Part shown: positions 58,226 through 64,000 of the stretch, one piece after another
Position numbering within the stretch: position 1 is the stretch's first letter
How the letters are laid out: each line of letters starts with the position of its first letter
Assembly: GCA_024509875.1 (NCBI GenBank)
Contig: JAMPIV010012231.1
Coordinates: 1 to 64,000 of the forward strand
DNA: 64,000 nucleotides
Direction: 5' to 3'
Source of the DNA: Oreohelix idahoensis
Taxonomy: Eukaryota > Mollusca > Gastropoda > Stylommatophora > Oreohelicidae
Made by a program: the position numbers and the translations under genes
The notes under the pieces: model-generated
Told to the model about the DNA's origin: nothing
Databases searched by the model: none
The model's input: only the letters and a program-made list of their open reading frames with translations

Positions 58226-58640
58226 AGTTAATGTCTCTAATTACAGCCTGTGAAATTAATGTCTCAAAGCTCTAATTACAGCCCGTGAAATTAATGTCTC
58301 AAAGCTCTAATTATAGACTGAAATTAATGTCTCAAAGCTCTCATTGTAGTCTATAAAATTAATGTCTCAGATCTCTCATTACAGCCTGTGAAATTAATGT
58401 CTCAGAGATCTCATTGTAGTCTATAAAATTAATGTCTCAGATCTCTCATTACAGCCTGTGAAATTAATGTCACAGAGATCTTCTTGTAGTCTGTGAAATT
58501 AATGTCTCAGATCTTTCATTACAGCCTGTGAAATTAATGTCTCAGATCTCTCATTACAGCCTGTGAAATTAATGTCTCGGATCTCTCATTACAGCCTGTG
58601 AAATTAATGTCTCAGAGATCTTATTATAGTCTCTGACATT
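58226..58640. repeat. 35-bp minisatellite, part 2
   Basis: It continues the array after the hAT, with units such as attacagcctgtgaaattaa and tgtctcagatctctc. It ends about 70 bp before the next amine oxidase exon. Confidence 0.9.
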
Positions 58641-58710
58641 TGTATTTTTTCAACTTTCGCTGTTGCAGGCTACATTATCACATGACTCTCACTTTGTCCT
58701 CTCTTCCTAG

Positions 58711-58892
58711 GTTATATTTTCCCATCGTTTTACACAAAGGAAGAGGGACCTTATGGTTTTAAAATTGAAGAAGGCATCATTGGCAATATCCACCATCACC
58801 TGTTCCATTTCAAAGCTGACCTTGACATTTCTGGCACGAGAAACAGATATGAGATACTGAACATCAGCGCCGAGACAGTTGACTTGAGACAG
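58711..58892 (+). CDS. Copper amine oxidase, exon with two copper histidines
   Basis: Acceptor ctcttcctag before 58711, donor acag|gtaatg after 58892. Splicing from 54002 restores a Gly codon and keeps the frame. The exon reads GYIFPSFYTKEEGPYG, then IIGNIHHHLFHFKADLDISG; the H-x-H in IHHHL gives two of the three copper ligands of the family. Then SGTRNRYEILN, ending with DLRQ in phase 0. The intron before it is 4.7 kb and holds the minisatellite and the hAT. Confidence 0.85.
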
Positions 58893-59439
58893 GTAATGCT
58901 AATAACCACGAGTACTGCCTGATATCTGTCTACCATTTTGCTGCCAGATTTCTCTGTTACAGATGTCCCAAGATGGTGGTCATCGATAAATAAAACAGTT
59001 CACTATTTTCATAAACCTTTTTCATGGGAGTCTTAATACGCATTGTTTTCCCACTTTAGAAGTGGGCCTTATTAAACTGTCTAAGGCTAAGGTGTGGCAC
59101 ACGAGGTGATCGAATATATATATATATCTATATATATTTATCGTATATAAAAACCTGTACAGAAAGTATGAATAGCTGTATACATCTGAAACCAAAAAAT
59201 ATATGTACAGAATATGGGTAACCCATACTAGTTGGCATGTATGGTATTAGTTTGACAGAAGAAGCTAACAGCAGTGTTAGTACATACCTCATAAGGAGCA
59301 AATTGCCAGTAAATAAAATATGTACTTTCTGAACCCACTTTTATTAACAGTGAGTAGAAATGTATTGATATTTAGTTGTAACTTCCAAGTACCTCTTGCA
59401 CACTTAATTCCCTTTTTTTAACTTGGTTTGATATTGCAG
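58893..59439. other. Amine oxidase intron
   Basis: Contains a TA-rich microsatellite near 59120-59150 and a pyrimidine tract before the acceptor. No other feature seen. Confidence 0.6.
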
Positions 59440-59594
59440 CTACCAGGCAAGAAGTATAACCAGATTAGATATGACAGGGTTTTGAAGAAGTCAGAGAAGG
59501 AAGCACTTTACAAGTTTAACTTTGATACTCCAAAATATCATGTGGTACACAACGATAAAGAGAGAACAAATTTTGGCGAAATTAAAGCATTCAG
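59440..59594 (+). CDS. Copper amine oxidase, third exon seen
   Basis: Acceptor atattgcag before 59440, donor tcag|gtatgt after 59594. It reads LPGKKYNQIRYDRVLKKSEK, then FNFDTPKYHVVHNDKERTN and FGEIKAFR. It corresponds to the variable segment between copper ligands in AOC proteins (the human equivalent has a NHSNKWGHPRGYRI-type motif). It ends in phase 2 and joins the next exon as an Arg codon. Confidence 0.8.
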
Positions 59595-59709
59595 GTATGT
59601 TTATTGTGGAATGGTATGCCCACTTGGTATATTTTTTTAAATATATCAATCAATTAATCGCTACCCTTTAGATGCCCAAGGTTGCATAGGCTTTCAGCAA
59701 ACACACATA

Positions 59710-60533
59710 CCAATTCTTCCTGTCACATGCCATCAGTTCAAATTCTTCCTGTCGCATGCCATCAGTACCAATTCTTCCTGTCACATGCCATCAGTACCAA
59801 TTCTTCCTGTCGCATGCCATCAGTTCCAATTCTTCCTGTCACATGCCATCAGTTCAAATTCTTCCTGTCACATGCCATCAGTTCCAATTCTTCCTGTCAC
59901 ATGCCATCAGTACCAATTCTTCCTGTCACATGCCATCAGTACAAATTCTTCCTGTCGCATGCCATCAGTTCCAATTCTTCCTGTCACATGCCATCAGTTC
60001 AAATTCTTCCTGTCACATGCCATCAGTTCAAATTCTTCCTGTCACATGCCATCAGTTCCAATTCTTCCTGTCACATGCCATCAGTACCAATTCTTCCTGT
60101 CGCATGCCATCAGTTCCAATTCTTCCTGTCACATGCCATCAGTTCAAATTCTTCCTGTCACATGCCATCAGTTCCAATTCTTCCTGTCACATGCCATCAG
60201 TTCAAATTCTTCCTGTCACATGCCATCACTTCCAATTCTTCCTGTCACATGCCATCAGTACCAATTCTTCCTGTCACATGCCATCAGTTCAAATTCTTCC
60301 TGTCGCATGCCATCAGTTCAAATTCTTCCTGTCACATGCCATCAGTTCCAATTCTTCCTGTCACATGCCATCAGTACCAATTCTTCCTGTCACATGCCAT
60401 CAGTTCAAATTCTTCCTGTCACATGCCATCAGTTCCAATTCTTCCTGTCACATGCCATCAGTACCAATTCTTCCTGTCACATGCCATCAGTTCAAATTCT
60501 TCCTGTCGCGTGCCATAAATTCAAATTCTTCCA
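59710..60533. repeat. 29-bp minisatellite, about 28 copies, in an amine oxidase intron
   Basis: The unit is cagttccaattcttcctgtc followed by acatgccat. Variants are ttccaa, ttcaaa, taccaa and tacaaa at one site, and cacatg or cgcatg at another. Because 29 is not a multiple of three and the unit has no stop in any frame, three long plus-strand ORFs arise; these are artefacts. Confidence 0.95.
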
Positions 60534-60689
60534 TGTTTCTTAATCATATTCTTGTCTGTCCCTGGTTCATGTCTTCTTTAGTCTGCCTCAACTGCTCATA
60601 CCCTGGGGATCCCTGAACAATGTTTGGTTTGGTTTTAAGGACTATCTTCACTGCACATGGACTACTCCATCAGTGCCCCGATCTCCTCC

Positions 60690-61110
60690 CTTAGATCACA
60701 CAAGGAGGATCTCAGCACAGTGCACAAACTCCGTATCTCCGGCGAGAATCCCAATGCGTGTATATAGAAATCACACATTCTATAAATATTTTTATGATGG
60801 GTAGGTTTCTAATTTTTAAATCTTGCCACTGCAGCGGCCTGATAAGCCTACTATTTTTATGATTTCCAACTGCCGAGAGATTTTTAACGTGTGCAACTTG
60901 CACACGGGACCTCCTATTATTTTGCCCTTATCCGAGAAGGCTAGGCATCCAATCTCATTACTCAGGAGACCAGGGGGGAGTATGACAACATTAGGACCAC
61001 TGGTTCTGAAAAAAAATTTCCATAAATTGAATTCTCTCATCTGGGAATCAAGACCCGTACCTCCAGAACTCGAGGCGGACTCCATACCTCTTAGCCACTC
61101 CAACCCCTAC
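60690..61110 (-). mobile_element. tRNA-derived SINE with a conserved central segment
   Basis: On the minus strand an A box TGGCTAAGAGG (61087-61097) and a B box-like GGGTCTTGATTCCC (61043-61056) stand at tRNA-like spacing. Downstream is ggtcccgtgtgcaagttgca and cacgttaaaaatctctcggc (about 60865-60911), which resembles the conserved central domains of metazoan SINEs. Further on come ctgagatcctcc and agggaggagatc. The 3' end and target duplication are not resolved. It is in an intron, antisense to the gene. Confidence 0.6.
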
Positions 61111-61797
61111 CCTAAACAAGGACTACCTGGTAATGCTATCAACAAATTTCTTCAATGTGTGTCCAATCCATCACTAGCATCATCTCCTCTCTTGCTGCAC
61201 TGGCATTTGTATGGTTCTTGTCATCAGTTCCACAGTGGTTACTCTGACATACCATATCAGACATTTGACTAGCTCTTTCATTGGTTTCCACATCTCTGGA
61301 TTTATTAGTAGCCTTGATATCTGCTTCCATATAAGTGTATGATTGTAATGGGTGTCTGCAGGATGAAACAAAAATTAAATGGTCATGGGGAGGAGCATGT
61401 TTCTGAGCAAAAACTTTACCTATAGAACTATATTTGCCCCTGCTATAATTCGATCAGTTCCACAGTGGTGATCTTGTCATACCATTTCAACCTTTTTCTG
61501 CACAAGCACCCATTTATGAAAGTCTATGTAGCTTTTTATTTATCACTTTTGTTGTTCTCCATGTTTTAGAGCCATACAATATTGATATTTGATTAGAAAA
61601 TTAACATGTTCATGCTGGGCTTGATTTCTTTTGCTTTCCAGTATTTTCCAGATGCAATGAAAGTCCCTCTTGCCTTGTGCATCCTTATTTTGTTTTTTTA
61701 ATCTTTGTTCTTCCAACTGTTAGTATGCTGGTGAAGATGTTTTACTGCCTTGTACAACTTCCATGTGTTATTACATGTATCATATTCTTTGCTGAAG
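61111..61797. other. Amine oxidase intron, remainder
   Basis: No gene. A short duplication (cagttccacagtggt near 61228 and 61455, each followed by a version of cataccat) suggests further decayed repeats. Confidence 0.45.
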
Positions 61798-62005
61798 GAT
61801 TGCTCTCAACGGCATGTCAAAGCAGCTACTGCCAGAGGGTGAGGATAATGAAAAGACTTTACCCTGGGCACGCCATCAGCTGGTTGTTACCAAACACAAG
61901 GACAGTGAGCAGGTGTCCAGCTCTCCTTATGCCATGTGGGACAGCTTCAATCCAGTCACCGACTTTTCTCAGTTCTATGAGGATGATGAAAGCATTTTAG
62001 ATGAA
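61798..62005 (+). CDS. Copper amine oxidase, fourth exon seen
   Basis: Acceptor ttgctgaag before 61798, donor gatgaa|gtgagt after 62005. It completes the Arg codon from 59594 and reads IALNGMSKQLLPEG, TLPWARHQLVVTKHKDSEQ, then DSFNPVTDFSQFYEDDESIL. PWxRxQLxVTxxK and the NPxxDFSxF segment are family hallmarks just upstream of the last copper His, which must lie in a later exon not seen before the window ends. Confidence 0.85.
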
Positions 62006-63434
62006 GTGAGTAGTACGGCTAGAATTGTGTACAGAATTGCTATGTGTACATAATTGCTATGTGTACAGAATTGCTATGTGTACTTCCTGGGGGCCTTGGA
62101 AATAATGAAAGAATAGGACTACTGATCCTCAAATATATTGTAAAGAGTGCGTAAGCTGAGGTTTTAAATGGGGCTGATTACTTTATCATATAAAACAAAC
62201 TAGTACATACACTACCACTGCAGAAGCATCTCCTTTTATGCAGGCTTCTTAAAAGGAACAAACTACAATGATAGTTCCATGTTCCACAAGGAGAAAAACA
62301 AAAGAAAATGATGGATGAATGAATGAGTGAATTTATGTGTTCAGTGATTAATATTTTGAGATTGGATTATATGTACAATGGAATGTGTGTACAATGGACC
62401 ATGTGTACAATAGGTGTAGGAGTTGTTAGATGGGTGTAAGAGAAGCTGGGTGCTGTAACAATGAATTTACATGATAATAATAGTGAGGAAAAACTAATAG
62501 CTTAGTCTAAATAACAGGAAGACACAAGTAATTCTCATCTCTCTGAAACAAGGTTTTCTATCCCAGATTCAGCATCGTAATAAATGGACTTCCCAGGGGC
62601 CTCTGCAGCACCCTCAGGTATTTTATAAGAGATAACTGATTTGTGTTTGAGGCTGGCAACCTCATCATGTCAAACTACGTGTTACAGAGACCATTGCTGC
62701 AGGAGTACATGAATGATTTCTTCTTGCAGGGGGACCAGCTGTTGTAGTTGCTTCATAAGAAACAAAACAGGGTAATGATAATAATGATACTAATGATAAT
62801 AATGATACTAAATGGTACAGCTCTAAAATAAAATCCACAGATTTCAACTGCCTGGGCAGGATAATAATAATACTGGATAGAAGATTTAGACTATAAATAA
62901 AAGTCAGGATAGCCTCAAGCAAAAATGTAACCCTAGAAAATATAAAAAACACATCGTATGTTTGGAAGCAATAGAGAGTTCTTCAGTGTTGTATAGAGCT
63001 GATACTACTACAGAGGCAAATCATTGATTATTATGAAAGAAAAACATATCCCTGGTGGTGACAGAAATGCGTCTTGCAGAAGAAAGGTTAAGAATCTCAT
63101 GTGCAACTGAAATAATAAGAAAAATTCCCTGAAAGAAGCAAAATGCAAAGGAAACTTACTACACACATCAAAATGAAGCAGTCCACTATTTGTGGGCATG
63201 TTCTACTACAAGGAAAGCTGGTATACATTGTGAGACCAAGTAAAATTAATGGACAACGAGATAGAGGGCAACAAATATAGTAAGTAAAGGACAGTTTAAC
63301 AACACAGCATTTAATGGAGCAGGACTGGTAAACAGAACTGGCAACTGAAAGGTAAGGAGACACATGATCACTAAGACACTCTCAGCAACATTTCAATTGG
63401 AAGGAGAGCAAATTAAATAGTTTAAGTATATCTT
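62006..63434. other. Probable amine oxidase intron; no gene seen
   Basis: Short duplications (attgctatgtgtaca, three times near 62035-62085; gtgtacaatgga near 62370-62400) and ATA/ATG-rich runs near 62770-62810 occur. Minus-strand frames at 62665-63363 have no motif I recognise. Confidence 0.45.
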
Positions 63435-63436
63435 TG

Positions 63437-63680
63437 TGTTGATGGGGTCATCTCCATGGTTATCTTGTTTCCTACTAGAGTTACTTTGCCCTTATGGGAA
63501 CTCTTCTGCTTACTTCCTTCTTACTACTTCCTACTTCTAAGATGGCGAATTAAACATGTCGATCCTTGTATCTTGTGTTCAAGCTTCGTGATTATGTTTC
63601 GTAATGTGAGTATGTATGACAGCCAGCCACGTCTCATTATAATTAACAATATTTACCACACACAACAATAATTATCAACA
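63437..63680 (+). repeat. 5' LTR of a gypsy-type element at the window edge (244 bp)
   Basis: It starts TGTTGATGGGG and ends ATTATCAACA, giving inverted ends TGTTGAT and ATCAACA, and is followed at once by a primer-binding site. The 3' LTR is outside the window, so limits rest on the inverted ends and primer site only. Confidence 0.65.
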
Positions 63681-63698
63681 TGGTGGCAGCGGTGGGAT
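63681..63698 (+). promoter_or_regulatory. Primer-binding site of the edge element
   Basis: TGGTGGCAGCGGTGGGAT directly follows the LTR, as expected for a tRNA primer site. Primer tRNA not identified. Confidence 0.6.
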
Positions 63699-63802
63699 TT
63701 CTACAGAATTCGAACTATTCTGCTGACACGTGTGCTGAATGTCATTAGACTTGAGGTGAGATTACTGATTATTGCTTGCATACCATTATTAGACATTTTG
63801 TC

Positions 63803-64000
63803 ATGGCAGAATGGCCCATGTTTTGGTTACCACCCTGCCTAGACATAAATAACGTCGAACCAGACACATTTCGTAAATGGAGATGACAGTTAGATCTATA
63901 CATGCATGCAACAGAGGTGGCCTCTAAACCTGATCCTGTTCGGGCGGCCATTATCTTACACTGTGCTGGACCTCAAGCTGTTGAAGTTTTTGATCAACTG
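63803..64000 (+). pseudogene. Gag start of the edge gypsy element, with an early stop
   Basis: ATG 63803 reads MAEWPMFWLPP, then EPDTFRKWR, an in-frame TGA (63884-63886), then QLDLYMHATEVASKPDPVRA and CAGPQAVEVFDQ to the window end. DTFRKWR..LDLY and the spaced AA(I/L)LLHCAGP pattern are typical of the capsid start in animal gypsy elements. The stop makes this copy probably inactive; the rest is beyond the window. Confidence 0.7.

Noticed and set aside
59682..60616. Three overlapping ORFs of 250-290 residues
   Set aside because: They come from a 29-bp repeat with no stop in any frame; the region lies in an intron between two amine oxidase exons.

Overview
The window is nuclear DNA of an animal, most likely a mollusc or another lophotrochozoan. 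Reasons: split genes with GT-AG introns, AOC3-type copper amine oxidase exons, Tx1-type and RTE-type LINEs, tRNA-derived SINEs, large LTR retrotransposons with long LTRs, and a decayed ORF resembling the RAG1 N-terminus, a sequence type known from molluscan transposons. Species assignment is inference. Only one host gene is recognised: four exons of a copper amine oxidase between 53.7 and 62.0 kb on the + strand. Nearly everything else is mobile or tandemly repeated DNA.

Layout. 1-3.8 kb: a diverged LTR-like piece and a 49-bp satellite with higher-order structure (1.54-3.72 kb). 3.79-10.43 kb: a decayed Ty3/gypsy element (G3) with 5-bp target duplications. Its pol runs on the minus strand and its gag segment on the plus strand, with a 94-bp inverted repeat marking the switch; an RRM-like domain lies between protease and reverse transcriptase (RT). 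10.4-13.5 kb: arrays of 42-bp, 47-bp and 81-bp repeats. 14.2-21.8 kb: a Tx1-like LINE (LINE-A) with two different gag-like ORFs and a broken ORF2.

21.77-43.35 kb is a nest of insertions, each bounded by target-site duplications. LTR retrotransposon G2 sits in LINE-A ORF2 (TSD gccag). RTE-like LINE-B sits in the first LTR of G2 (TSD tgatcagtgg). A young non-autonomous LTR element G1 sits in LINE-B (TSD caagt). G2 itself is LTR-internal-LTR-internal-LTR, with the same deletion in both internal copies. LINE-A ORF2 resumes at 43.36 kb.

45.8-47.0 kb: RAG1 N-terminal-like pseudogene (minus). 48.3-53 kb: SINE-like and LINE fragments, several with clear TSDs, and a 634-bp (GT)n tract. 53.7-62.0 kb: amine oxidase exons; the introns hold a 35-bp minisatellite split by a hAT transposon (itself carrying a LINE), a 29-bp minisatellite and a tRNA-derived SINE. 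63.4 kb to the end: the 5' LTR, primer-binding site and gag start of another gypsy element.

Points most worth following up: an eight-copy RNA-type hairpin (NGTCCT-loop-AGGACN') with compensating changes, located in both inter-ORF gaps of LINE-A and in the 3' part of several SINE-like elements; the RRM-like domain in the G3 polyprotein; the RAG1 N-terminal-like ORF; and a duplicated 5' splice site in the amine oxidase gene. No database search was possible. Family names rest on motifs read by eye.
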